Assembly: GCA_947503965.1 (NCBI GenBank)
Contig: CANNFU010000002.1
Location: 62,001-126,000 of the forward strand
Source of the DNA: an uncultured Paracoccaceae bacterium
Lineage (GTDB): Bacteria > Pseudomonadota > Alphaproteobacteria > Rhodobacterales > Rhodobacteraceae
Length of the DNA: 64,000 bases
Reading direction: 5' to 3'
This document shows, one piece after another, positions 54,702 to 63,650 of the stretch. A model generated the notes under the pieces. It saw only the letters and a program-made list of their open reading frames with translations, had not been told where the DNA came from and made no database searches. The position numbers and the translations under genes are program-made. The stretch's first letter is position 1; each line of letters opens with the position of its first letter.

Positions 54702-55503
54702 GGGTGTGGTCTCAATTGATCCAACATCTGATTGCGAAGAATTGGACCATCGACAAGAAATTGGGTTTGAGTTTTTCGTATCTGGTTGTGAGCCTGCGCA
54801 TATCTTTCATGGCGCAGAAGGACCTCTCCACAAGGTTTCGCTGGGCATAGATATCCGGATCATGCGGGATGTAGACACGGGCGTTTGACTTGGATGGGAT
54901 GGCCGCAACAGCACCTTCATCTGCAATGGCTTGTCGGATCGCCTTTGACCCATTGGCCTTGTCCGCGACAATTGCGGCGGGTTGTTTTTGCCAGCCAAGG
55001 AAGGCTCGGAACGCCTTTCTGTCATGGGTCTGGGCCCGCTATTTCGAACCGCAAGGGCCGTCCGCGATGGTCTACAGCGGCGTGAGCGTCCAATACCCTG
55101 CGCCAACTCCCCCCTTTCGCGCCTGCTGCCGCCCGGTGCGCTTTTACGATGGAACTGTCGATGAAGATCAGGGCATCTTCACATTCTGTCGCACGGGCCT
55201 CGAATATGCGTCGCCAGACCCCACGCTCACCCCACCTGACATAGCGGTTGTAGACGGTCGTTCGGGGGCCGTAACGCTCAGGAAGATCGCGCGAGGGCGC
55301 CCCGGTGCGCAAGATGTAGAAGATCCCGTTCAGGATCATCCTGTCATCCTTGCGCCGCGGACCGCGCCCTTGTGTGGGTAAATTAGCCACGATCTCGGCC
55401 CATTCATCGTCGCTCAAGTCAAATCTCGCCATTATACACCTCTTTTCTTAAGGTGAATCACACCAGAGCCATGTCAGCAAGCCTTCGGATTGGGTTCACA
55501 CCC
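54702..55503 (-). mobile_element. IS5-family (IS427-like) insertion element, degenerate, about 802 bp
   Basis: Terminal inverted repeats: left GGGTGTGGTCTCAAT, right (reverse strand) GGGTGTGAACCCAAT, 12 of 15 identical. Both ends are flanked by TA (54700-54701 and 55504-55505), the short target duplication expected for this group. It contains one transposase gene on the minus strand that is broken in two places. Confidence 0.82.
54712..55432 (-). pseudogene. IS5-family transposase, frameshifted and internally deleted
   Basis: The N-terminal part reads MARFDLSDDEWAEIVANLP to LRFEIAGPDP and stops near 55022. The C-terminal part continues in another frame from near 55035 (DRKAFRAFLGWQKQP) to MVQFFAIRCWIN at 54712. 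A second lesion near 55090 deletes the stretch after QGIGRSR, which now lies in the third frame. IS427-group elements can use a programmed frameshift, but the extra deletion argues that this copy is dead. Confidence 0.85.
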
Positions 55504-55654
55504 TAACATTCTCTTTGTCTGACTGGGCCATTTCCTCATCAATCCTCTGGTTATGAATTCTATATTTGAGTGCCAGCGTCTCTAGGCTTGGAGGTGTCAA
55601 CCCACGCAATCGAGGGATCCTTTCTAAAATCGGACCCCTCGATAAGAACACCGT

Positions 55655-56005
55655 TCAATCCTCTTCGATGACCAATTTTTTGGATGCAACAGGATTGCCG
55701 TTCGCGTCATATAGAACCGCAATCATATCACGAAAAGTTGGCGACGATATCTGGACTCGTACTTGCTCGTTCATGCCTGCCTCGATATCCGTTGAGCCTA
55801 GGACATTACCCTTTTTTCCGGCAACGTAGTCGATGATTTCAACATATCCATTTTCGGCTGCATTGACCGTATGAAGCTGTACAGGGTGGTGTGAGTCTTG
55901 AAAAGTATGTGCCTTGATTTCATTCTGGCCGGAAGCAGCGGCGGCGGAACCGGTTACGCTGGTAGCCGCGATAACGGCGGAGGTGATTAGAGTTGCGAGT
56001 TTCAT
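55655..56005 (-). CDS. Secreted protein with DUF7282-like domain
   Basis: A 116-residue protein with a signal peptide (MKLATLITSAVIAATSVTGSAAA) and a beta-rich domain: HTVNAAENGYVEIIDY, GSTDIEAGMNEQVRVQI, AVLYDANGNPVASKKLVI. The pattern resembles DUF7282, a domain known from secreted archaeal and bacterial proteins; this is by recall. AAAGGA precedes the ATG. It lies between an IS element and a transporter remnant. Confidence 0.7.
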   Translation of the reverse strand: MKLATLITSAVIAATSVTGSAAAASGQNEIKAHTFQDSHHPVQLHTVNAAENGYVEIIDYVAGKKGNVLGSTDIEAGMNEQVRVQISSPTFRDMIAVLYDANGNPVASKKLVIEED

Positions 56006-56242
56006 TTCAAGTTCCTTTCAGGTTTGATTGAAGACCAAGGATTTGGCCTTCCGATGCACCTAATTTAAGCGGTGGAACCGGTACGGACTTGTATCCGGTG
56101 GTCAATCTTTTGAACAATTCAGTCGCAGGGTTGAAACTGCCAGCCCACTGGCCGATCAGCGATCATTGGGCCGAAAGATCGCCTTCTGCCAGAAAACCAA
56201 AACTGCGCTGCAATGCCTCACCGCATTGTTGGCCTGATCTGT

Positions 56243-56551
56243 TCACGGCAGAAACATCAGCCCGGGTATCAGTACGGCGCTGCTGACCAACAACACCATT
56301 ACACAAAAGCCCATGATATCACGCACTGATAGGCCGGCGACAGCAAGTGCCGGAAGCGCCCAGAATGGCTGGATCATGTTTGTCCATGCGTCCCCCCATG
56401 CGACAGCCATGATGACCCGTGCCTCATCCGCCCCGAGTGCCGGTGCGGCGGGCATAATGATCGGCCCCTGGATCGCCCATTGCCCGCCAGGCAAGCGCGC
56501 CGTGAGAGCCGCCACCTTGTAGGGCGAGTGAGATACGCGTTGGTTTGTCAT
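56243..56551 (-). pseudogene. C-terminal remnant of an AtoE-type short-chain fatty acid transporter
   Basis: Residues 20-100 match the C-terminus of TIGR00366/AtoE transporters (GGQWAIQGPIIMPAAPALG, then VAWGDAWTNMIQPFWALPA and VRDIMGFCVMVLLV). Full-length members have about 440 residues; only about 85 remain. The first 18 residues are not transporter sequence. Its ATG overlaps the stop of the upstream hydrolase gene, so it may still be translated as a stub. Confidence 0.75.
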
Positions 56552-57555
56552 TCATCGTTAGGGGTCTCCTGAAAGGGGCTGCTCTGGCGCAGACCGCGGA
56601 TCAATGCGATGGCGCTTGGTGAGGTTGCTGCAGTGAAGTGGCCGTTTTCGGCATCGTTCAGATTGGTGAGATCAATCACGAACAGGCCCATTGCGCGCAG
56701 AGCGTCGAGATCATCTGACGCGCCAAGCCGTCGCGGTCTTCCCGACAGCCGCGCCGATAGCCTGAGCAGAGGATCATCCTGATCTACGACTACGACCATT
56801 GGCACGTCGATTGTATTGATATCGTGTAGCTGGGCACGAAAGAGGTCCGGGTCCAGGTCCGGCTGAACAAGCAGGACACCTGAAAGTAGCGGATCGAGTG
56901 GTTGCCCAGCCAGCGCCGCCTGACGCAGTGTTTCCATAACTAGGAGGCTACCTAACGAATGTGATACGATGGTGATCCTGCCCCGCCTCTCGCGCGCAAG
57001 GAGGCGGATTAGCCGTTCAAATACCGCGCGGGCATGCAGAACTGAGTCGCGATCATGCAAATAGCCAAACCTGCTTTCTGCCGAGGGCCATGCAAAGGCA
57101 ACTTGTGGACCATTGACGCCAAAGTCCTCAGACATCTGGGCTTGGCGGTAGACAGCTTCTGCGGGTGAATTGTTGAACCCGTGAACCCACAAGGTGAGAT
57201 CATCATCAGGGTTTGAGGCAATCTCAGAACGGAGCGCGCCAATTGATGCGATCTGCCGTGTTTCTACGACGGAAAATGCACCATTACCCACGGTGAAAGG
57301 CGAGTTCCCCACCCGCCTGTTATCTGGAATGGCCACGTCGATTGCTGAAAAAAGCAGGGACTGTGTTCTGCCAAGGCCAATACCCTCTTGCGCCGTGACG
57401 CTACGGTTGGTGGCCATAACGACAGTGCGGATACGACCCAGAGGCGGATCAGACGCAGCGATAAACTGCGCCTGTGGGGCGCAGCCAGCAAAAACAGCGG
57501 CGGCCCCCAGACCAACAAAACGTCGTCGGGTATGCACGTCTAGCCAAACACTCAT
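56548..57555 (-). CDS. DUF900 alpha/beta hydrolase, exported
   Basis: A 335-residue hydrolase of the DUF900 family. The N-terminus carries RRRFVGLGAAAVFAGC, a twin-arginine/lipobox-like export signal. The family oxyanion motif LWVHGFNNSPAEAV is present, and the nucleophile elbow is IVSHSLGSLLVMETL. Substrate unknown. It lies just upstream of the AtoE remnant. Confidence 0.85.
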   Translation of the reverse strand: MSVWLDVHTRRRFVGLGAAAVFAGCAPQAQFIAASDPPLGRIRTVVMATNRSVTAQEGIGLGRTQSLLFSAIDVAIPDNRRVGNSPFTVGNGAFSVVETRQIASIGALRSEIASNPDDDLTLWVHGFNNSPAEAVYRQAQMSEDFGVNGPQVAFAWPSAESRFGYLHDRDSVLHARAVFERLIRLLARERRGRITIVSHSLGSLLVMETLRQAALAGQPLDPLLSGVLLVQPDLDPDLFRAQLHDINTIDVPMVVVVDQDDPLLRLSARLSGRPRRLGASDDLDALRAMGLFVIDLTNLNDAENGHFTAATSPSAIALIRGLRQSSPFQETPNDE

Positions 57556-57660
57556 GACTGCGGCCCTTTCTAGGATATGCCTGTTTCCAGTGAAGCATCC
57601 ATTTTGCCGAAATTCGTGATGGAATTGGGATCAGACTAGCCGGACCTCAACGCATCTGCC

Positions 57661-58581
57661 TTAGTTGACGGTCTCTTCGGAGTGGCGTGCCCGCATGAGC
57701 TGCGTGGCTTTTCTGTGTTGTGACGGGGTAAGTCGAAAGTGCCGTTTGAATGCCCGCGCTAAGTGCGCCTGATCTGCAAAACCGCATGCAAAGGCGATGG
57801 TGCCGATGGCTTGTGATGTCTCTTCCAACAGAGATTTGGCGCGTTTCAACCGGCGCTCTGCCACAAAATGAGCTGGGCTAAGGCCGGTGTCGGCACCCAA
57901 CTTGCGTTGCAATGACGAAATGCTGACCCCCAGCACTGATGCGAGATCTTCAACCCGAATTGACCTGTCCAGACGGTTATCAACAAACTGACACAACTCT
58001 TGGAATTGTCTGAGCGTGAATTGGTCAGCTGACAAAGGACCATCGGATGCTAGTTTTGCGTGGTTGCGTACAAGGGTCACTATGAACAGCTGCGACATTG
58101 CCTGCAAAGCGGTGTCGCGCCCTATGTCATCCTGAGAGGCAGTTTCCAGCATCCGCTCTGCCAGGCCAGTTAAATCCGTGTCTGGCACAATCCTGACAGC
58201 ACCAGAGTTGCCACCATCAATCAGGACCTTGAGATCTGATTGCACAAAGTCTTTCATGCGGGTGGGGTCGATCTTGGCAACCGAACCCGTCACGGTTTGG
58301 TGCCAAGTCAGAGACATTCTGGTTCCGGATGGCAACAGAACCACCTGACCATCCTTTATCTCTATGACAGTCTTTTTCTCACCATTGCGCAGGGTGGCAG
58401 CGTATGGCTGTCCATCCAATGGAACCAAAACTTGGTGGGCGGTTTCATCAGCATAAAGTGTCCGTCCCGCTTCGCAATCCAATGCGAAAACTGTGACGAG
58501 ATGAGCGGCGGGCGCAAACTGTTCGTAGCCCCCGCCGCTGTGGTTCTTGTTCGTGATTTTGGATGCGTTCGTAGCAAACAT
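57661..58581 (-). CDS. AraC-family transcriptional regulator
   Basis: A 306-residue regulator. The C-terminal AraC DNA-binding domain (about 205-300) has both helix-turn-helix units: VEDLASVLGVSISSLQRKLG, and IGTIAFACGFADQAHLARAF followed by FRLTPSQHR. The N-terminal domain is a cupin-like sensor of the AraC_binding_2 type. It ends 105 bp from the DUF900 gene, which it may control; it also follows the RND operon on the same strand. Confidence 0.87.
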   Translation of the reverse strand: MFATNASKITNKNHSGGGYEQFAPAAHLVTVFALDCEAGRTLYADETAHQVLVPLDGQPYAATLRNGEKKTVIEIKDGQVVLLPSGTRMSLTWHQTVTGSVAKIDPTRMKDFVQSDLKVLIDGGNSGAVRIVPDTDLTGLAERMLETASQDDIGRDTALQAMSQLFIVTLVRNHAKLASDGPLSADQFTLRQFQELCQFVDNRLDRSIRVEDLASVLGVSISSLQRKLGADTGLSPAHFVAERRLKRAKSLLEETSQAIGTIAFACGFADQAHLARAFKRHFRLTPSQHRKATQLMRARHSEETVN

Positions 58582-58637
58582 CTTGTCCTCCAGACTATTT
58601 GTGGAAAAACGCCAGTCTCTTGACTGTCCTTGGCGTG

Positions 58638-61600
58638 TCAGGCGTGTGTGGCGCGGTGATCAAAAGTTGAATTGGCCGATTTCTCTCTCGCAAAAGAAAT
58701 CCGGTACAGCGCTGGAACCCAGACAAGCGCCAACAGTGCCGCAACGCCAAGGCCACCGATCATCAACGTCGCCATCGGCTCCCAAAGAGCACCGCCCGCG
58801 ATCGCCATTGGCATCAACCCGATCACGGTGGTGAGCGATGTCAGCAGAATGGGACGCAGACGTTTGCGCGCGGCCTCGACGATGGCGTCTTCAAGCAACT
58901 TGTCGCGGCGTTCGATGTCGATCTGATCGATCAGCACGATGACGTTATTGGCGATGATCCCGGTAAGCGCAAGAAGGCCAAGGATACCGAAAAAGCTGAG
59001 CGGTTGCCCGGTTGCAATAAGCGTCGGTCCAACACCGGCGATCACCAACGGCACGGCGGCCAAAGTGATGGCTACACGACGGAAGCTGTTGAACTGGATC
59101 ATCAGCGCGAGAACCATGACGATCCCTGCCACGGGCAAACCGGCTGACAACAGCTCCCTCACGTCGCCGGCGGCCTCGATCTCACCACCGATGTGGATCT
59201 CATAGGCAGGCCCAAGGTCCGCTGCGATCCGGTCAAGCTCTGGTTGGATGGTAGTGAGCAGATCATATGCAGACATGGTTTCAGGAATAGCAGAGACGAT
59301 GATTGTGCGGCGTTGGTCTACCCGGCGCAAGGTTGCGATCTCGGGCCGTGGGACGATATCTGCGAATTGATCCAGCGACAGGATCTGCCCGTTTGCCTCC
59401 ACACCCGCATTTGCGATGGCTTCGAAATCTGTCCGGTTGTCAGGCGCACCCCGCAATACAATAGGGATCAGATCATCGCCCTGGCGCAGTGTGCTGAATT
59501 GGCGACCATCGTAGAACGCTTCCAGCGCATTGGCGACATCTTCCGAGGTCAGGCCGTATTCGCGGATCTGATCTTGTGCGATTTCGATGGTTCCGGTCAA
59601 CTGTCGCCCGCCCCAGTCTTCGCGGTTCTGGATCAGGCCCGGCGTTGTGCCGAACGCGGCCCGTACCTGAAGGGCTGCATCAAGGAGGCGGTCCGCATCG
59701 GGGCCGGATATCTCGACATCGACGCTGGGTTCCCGCCCACCCATGGCAAGCCGTTTGAACCGGATGCTGGCATCGGGGATCGCTGCCGCGACATGGACGC
59801 GCGCGCGTTCGAGCACCTCGCCCGAGCTTTCGAAATCCGCAGTGTTGATGATCATGAAGGCAGAGGCAGGGTCGGTATCCGCCGGATCAAGCGACAAGAC
59901 GAACCGCGGCCCGCCCGCTCCGATATAGGATGTAACGCCCGTGACCTCGGGGTTTTCGGGGCCGGTCAGCCAATCTGTCAGATCGTGTGCCGTGGCCTCG
60001 GTCGCCGCTATGTCACTGCCACGCGGCAGGTCGATATAGGCAAGGATCTGGGCGCGTTCGCTTAGCGGGAAAAGCTGTTGGCGGACATTGCCCATCTGGC
60101 TCGCGCCAGCCGCGACGATTGCCACGACGGCGATGATCGCAATAAGTGGCAGACGGACGACCTCGCGCACAAGGCCAGCATACCCTGCCGACAGAATATC
60201 GAATGGCCCGCGCCGCTTGGTGCTGCCCTTTTGCGCCGGGATGGCCCAGACTGCCAGACGCGGCAACAGATACAGCGCCGAAAGATAGCTGCCCACAAGC
60301 ATCAGCATGACAACCGTGCCCAGCGAATACCCGTACTGACCTTCTGTGCCTTCGAGCAGGAACAATGGCAGAAAGGCCGCGACTGTGACAGTCGATGCAA
60401 TGCCCAACGGAAGCGCGAATTGCTGGCTTGCCGCCAGTGCCGCATCCCGTCTGTCCTCGCCCTGCGAAATACGGCTTTGCATGTCTTCGATCATGACGAC
60501 GCCGTTGTCGACAAGGATTCCAAGGCTGATGATGATTGCTGCGATGGACACCTGTTGAAGTTCCACACCGACGCTGGGCATCAACGCAAAGGAAAAGCTG
60601 ATGGCCAGCGGTACGACAGCCGCGACCACAAGCGCCGGCTTCAGCCCCAGAAAAAGCAACATGACGACAAATACGACCGCAATCGTCTGCGCCATGTTCA
60701 CAAGCGCGCCATTGACCGAGGCTTCAACAACCTCTGGCTGGAACGTGCTGATCGTGGCCTCCAGCCCAATGGGTTGATCCTGAGCGAAGTTGTCGATGAC
60801 GCGCTGCAATTCGGGACCAAGGGCGGTGATATCGACGCCTTCAGCCATTTCGACCGCGAGCACGATGGCGGGCTGGCCATCTTGAAACACCGGCCGCGAA
60901 GCAGGTTCCTCGGTATCAAGTGACACGGTGACCAGATCGCCAAGTCGGATCAGCTGGCTGTCCTGCCCCGGTATAGGCAATTCCACCAAGAGGTTTTCAA
61001 TGTCTTCGATCGACCGGAAATCACCGGTCGTTTCCAACGGAACACGAGCTTGCCCCGTGACCACCGATCCGGCTGGCAACCGCACGTTTTGACTGCGCAG
61101 CGCCGCCAGCACAGGGTTCAGGGTCGCGCCAAGTGCGGCAAGCCGGTCCCTGTCCACTTCAAGCGTTACGACCTGTTGTTGTGTCCCGTAAAACGAGACG
61201 CCAGCGATATCGTCGAGCGCGTAAAGCCTGTCGCGCAGGTCCTTCGCCGCGTTTTCCACATATGACAACGGAAATCCGTCACCGGTGAGTGCGACCGTTG
61301 CCACAGCAACAGCGCCGAAATCGGTATTCACGATCGGCCCACGGGTGCCTTCGGGAAGGCTGCCCGCCAATCCTTCCATGTCATTTCTGATCGTGTCGAA
61401 GACGGCTGTGATGTCGGCTTCGGCCACGCTGTCGGCTAAATCCACCTGGAGTACCGCAACACCCCCGGTCAGCTGCGTGCGCACTTCGTCAACACCCGAA
61501 ATCGCGCGGGCGGCTTCTTCGAGCGGAAGCGCCACCAGTTCTTCGAGTTGCTCCAACCGAAGGCCGGGATTGGCGGCAGTGACAATCGCGGTGCGAATGA

Positions 61601-61724
61601 TGATTTCCGGGTCTTCACGCTTTGGCAGGTTGTGATACCCGGAAATGCCAATCATGACGGCAAGGATCATGACAAGGATACTGAGGCGCGACTTGTCGAG
61701 CCCGAAACGGGTCAGGAATGTCAT
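58638..61724 (-). CDS. RND efflux permease
   Basis: Inner-membrane proton-driven pump of 1028 residues, HAE1-like. Two large periplasmic loops separate the membrane halves. In TM4 the proton-relay region reads GILVDNGVVMIED: the first Asp of AcrB's pair is kept and the second is Asn. In TM10, GIIANNVIVLID has Asn at AcrB's lysine position, a common variant class. It is translated together with the adaptor (4-bp overlap). No outer-membrane channel gene is next to it. Confidence 0.93.
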   Translation of the reverse strand: MTFLTRFGLDKSRLSILVMILAVMIGISGYHNLPKREDPEIIIRTAIVTAANPGLRLEQLEELVALPLEEAARAISGVDEVRTQLTGGVAVLQVDLADSVAEADITAVFDTIRNDMEGLAGSLPEGTRGPIVNTDFGAVAVATVALTGDGFPLSYVENAAKDLRDRLYALDDIAGVSFYGTQQQVVTLEVDRDRLAALGATLNPVLAALRSQNVRLPAGSVVTGQARVPLETTGDFRSIEDIENLLVELPIPGQDSQLIRLGDLVTVSLDTEEPASRPVFQDGQPAIVLAVEMAEGVDITALGPELQRVIDNFAQDQPIGLEATISTFQPEVVEASVNGALVNMAQTIAVVFVVMLLFLGLKPALVVAAVVPLAISFSFALMPSVGVELQQVSIAAIIISLGILVDNGVVMIEDMQSRISQGEDRRDAALAASQQFALPLGIASTVTVAAFLPLFLLEGTEGQYGYSLGTVVMLMLVGSYLSALYLLPRLAVWAIPAQKGSTKRRGPFDILSAGYAGLVREVVRLPLIAIIAVVAIVAAGASQMGNVRQQLFPLSERAQILAYIDLPRGSDIAATEATAHDLTDWLTGPENPEVTGVTSYIGAGGPRFVLSLDPADTDPASAFMIINTADFESSGEVLERARVHVAAAIPDASIRFKRLAMGGREPSVDVEISGPDADRLLDAALQVRAAFGTTPGLIQNREDWGGRQLTGTIEIAQDQIREYGLTSEDVANALEAFYDGRQFSTLRQGDDLIPIVLRGAPDNRTDFEAIANAGVEANGQILSLDQFADIVPRPEIATLRRVDQRRTIIVSAIPETMSAYDLLTTIQPELDRIAADLGPAYEIHIGGEIEAAGDVRELLSAGLPVAGIVMVLALMIQFNSFRRVAITLAAVPLVIAGVGPTLIATGQPLSFFGILGLLALTGIIANNVIVLIDQIDIERRDKLLEDAIVEAARKRLRPILLTSLTTVIGLMPMAIAGGALWEPMATLMIGGLGVAALLALVWVPALYRISFAREKSANSTFDHRATHA

Positions 61725-62866
61725 TGGGTCACCTCGGCAGTCTGGGTCGTTGCCACGTCCGGCAGGCGCACGACCTGTCCCGGATCGAGGAAGGAAACGC
61801 CGGCGGTCACAACCAGATCGCCGGAAGACAGACCCTGGGTCACGTAGACTCCATCGCCGACAACAGTCCCGAGCGTGACATCCATCAGCGCAAGTGTCGC
61901 CAGCCCCTCGTCGCTGGGATCCGCCACGAAAATCTGCGCCTGCCGTGGTTCCGTCTCAAGGGCGACGTCGCGGTTTAGTGCGACTGCAGACAGCGGCACT
62001 TCGATCCCCTGCTGGTCAGGCGGCACGGGCATGTCAATTTCAACCGCGACGGCCATGCCTGACCGAAGTTCGGGCCATGTTTGATCCAGGGATACGACAA
62101 TCGGAAACGAGGATACCGCAGCTGCCCGGCGCCCGATTTCAGTGAGCGTGGCAGGCAATGCACCGCTATCACCATCCGATGGCATGACGCGCACCGATTG
62201 GCCGAGGCGAAGGTCAGAGACCACGTCAAAAGACACAAGAACGGACGACTGAAGGCCGGAATCTTCGTAAAGCGTCAGGATCGGTTGGCCTGGTTGAACG
62301 CTGCCGAAGGCTTGAACTTTGATCCCGTCGATAATCCCGTCAAATGGCGCGCGGAGCGCGGTATCGCTCAGCGCGGACCGCACCAGATCAAGGTTTCTGA
62401 CCGTTTGTGTCACGCGTGCTTCGGCCTGTTCTGCCGCAGTTATTGCCTGATCCCGTGCCGCGACCGACACCACGTCGCGCGCGAACAATGCTTGTTGCCG
62501 GTCAGCTTCCGTGCGTGCGTTTGCGGCCGAGATCTGCGCTTCCCGCAGAGCGGCTTCGGCCTGTTCCAGTCGAAGGCTGGCATCTTCTGCCTCAACGGTC
62601 GCAAGGACATCCCCGGCGCTGATCTCTTGCCCAATGCGCAAGTCGATCTCGCCTAGGCGGCCACCAACATCGAAGGCCAATGGTGTGATTTCCGGCGGCT
62701 GCAAGACGGCTGGGAAGCTACGTGTCCTTGTGGCGGCGACCGTTTCGACAACAACGGCCTGAACCGTTCTTGGTTGCAGCTCCTCCGTGACAACTTCTTC
62801 TTCCCAACACGCCGCAAGGGCGGTGAATGACGCGATCATTACTGTGGTCTGAGCGACATGTCTCAT
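61721..62866 (-). CDS. RND efflux periplasmic adaptor (membrane fusion protein)
   Basis: A 381-residue lipoprotein adaptor: signal with lipobox FTALAAC, a lipoyl-like half-motif (LAFDVGGRLGEIDLRIGQEI), an alpha-helical hairpin (about 95-155), a second lipoyl part (LRAPFDGIIDGIKV) and beta-barrel/proximal domains. It links the pump to an outer-membrane channel encoded elsewhere. Its promoter overlaps the large inverted repeat shared with the divergent TetR gene. Confidence 0.92.
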   Translation of the reverse strand: MRHVAQTTVMIASFTALAACWEEEVVTEELQPRTVQAVVVETVAATRTRSFPAVLQPPEITPLAFDVGGRLGEIDLRIGQEISAGDVLATVEAEDASLRLEQAEAALREAQISAANARTEADRQQALFARDVVSVAARDQAITAAEQAEARVTQTVRNLDLVRSALSDTALRAPFDGIIDGIKVQAFGSVQPGQPILTLYEDSGLQSSVLVSFDVVSDLRLGQSVRVMPSDGDSGALPATLTEIGRRAAAVSSFPIVVSLDQTWPELRSGMAVAVEIDMPVPPDQQGIEVPLSAVALNRDVALETEPRQAQIFVADPSDEGLATLALMDVTLGTVVGDGVYVTQGLSSGDLVVTAGVSFLDPGQVVRLPDVATTQTAEVTQ

Positions 62867-62880
62867 GACAATTCTCCAAT

Positions 62881-62934
62881 TTGGTATTTATCAGTACCAT
62901 CTTGCTTTTCTGATATGGTACTCATAAATACCAA
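62881..62934. promoter_or_regulatory. 20-bp inverted repeat, likely TetR operator pair
   Basis: Left arm TTGGTATTTATCAGTACCAT (62881-62900), right arm ATGGTACTCATAAATACCAA (62915-62934), 19 of 20 positions complementary with a 14-bp spacer. Each arm is itself a TGGTA-N8-TACCA type half-palindrome, so two regulator dimers could bind. It sits between the adaptor and TetR start codons. Confidence 0.85.
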
Positions 62935-62966
62935 GTCAAGAGAAAACTTTCGGAGGGCTTCTGAAT

Positions 62967-63602
62967 ATGAGTGACGAGACGCAGGGGCGGGTCGCATCCC
63001 GTCAGGACGCACGTCGGCGCAACATCCTTGATGTGGTCCGAAACCTTTTTGTGGAAAATGGGTTCGAAAACACGTCTTTGGACATGATCATCGCCCAGAC
63101 TGGCGGGTCCCGACGCAATATCTATGACCTGTTCGGCAACAAGGACGCGCTGTTCGAAGAAGTGATGAAGGATCAGCTAAAAACGGTGTTGGCCAGGACG
63201 CATGTACCTGACGACATTGACGATGATCGACCTGTTCGCGAGCAGTTGGAACAAATCGGTCTGGACTTCCTCAACGGGCTGCTTCGCCCCGACGTTCTGC
63301 GGACCCTCCGCCAGTTTATTGTCGCATCCGGCGACCGCCCCGAACTGGGACACCGCGCCTTCGCCGCCGGTCCAGCAGTTCTATACGCTCAGCTTGAGGC
63401 GTATTTCACCAAAATGGTCACAGAAGGTCGTCTGGTTCTGCCTGACCCCAAAACCGCCGCGCGAATCCTGACTGAGATGTTCAAGGGCGGTATGGAATTG
63501 AAGGCGATGATGACCGGAGATCACGACATCTCGCCCGAACAGATCAAGGATCATGTGCGCAAGGCGGTCGATCTGTTTCTCAACGGCGCGTTGCCTCGCT
63601 AG
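62967..63602 (+). CDS. TetR/AcrR-family repressor of the RND operon
   Basis: A 211-residue regulator. The helix-turn-helix is NTSLDMIIAQTGGSRRNIYDLFGNKDAL, read in parts, at residues 36-63. The C-terminal part is of the AefR-like (TetR_C_7) type (LGHRAFAAGPAVLYAQLEAYF). GGAGG precedes the start. It is divergent from the adaptor gene across the 20-bp inverted repeat, the usual AcrR-AcrAB arrangement. Confidence 0.9.
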   Translation: MSDETQGRVASRQDARRRNILDVVRNLFVENGFENTSLDMIIAQTGGSRRNIYDLFGNKDALFEEVMKDQLKTVLARTHVPDDIDDDRPVREQLEQIGLDFLNGLLRPDVLRTLRQFIVASGDRPELGHRAFAAGPAVLYAQLEAYFTKMVTEGRLVLPDPKTAARILTEMFKGGMELKAMMTGDHDISPEQIKDHVRKAVDLFLNGALPR

Positions 63603-63650
63603 GCTGGCGCGGCGCGGCGAAACCACCACAGGCCGCCGCGCCAATAGCCA

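Noticed and set aside
54332..54727. 131-codon minus-strand ORF left of the IS element
   Set aside because: It crosses the IS terminal repeat, has no domain and a biased random-looking composition.
59193..60065. 290-codon plus-strand frame
   Set aside because: Antisense to the RND permease; no family features and high Arg/Asp/Cys content typical of shadow frames.
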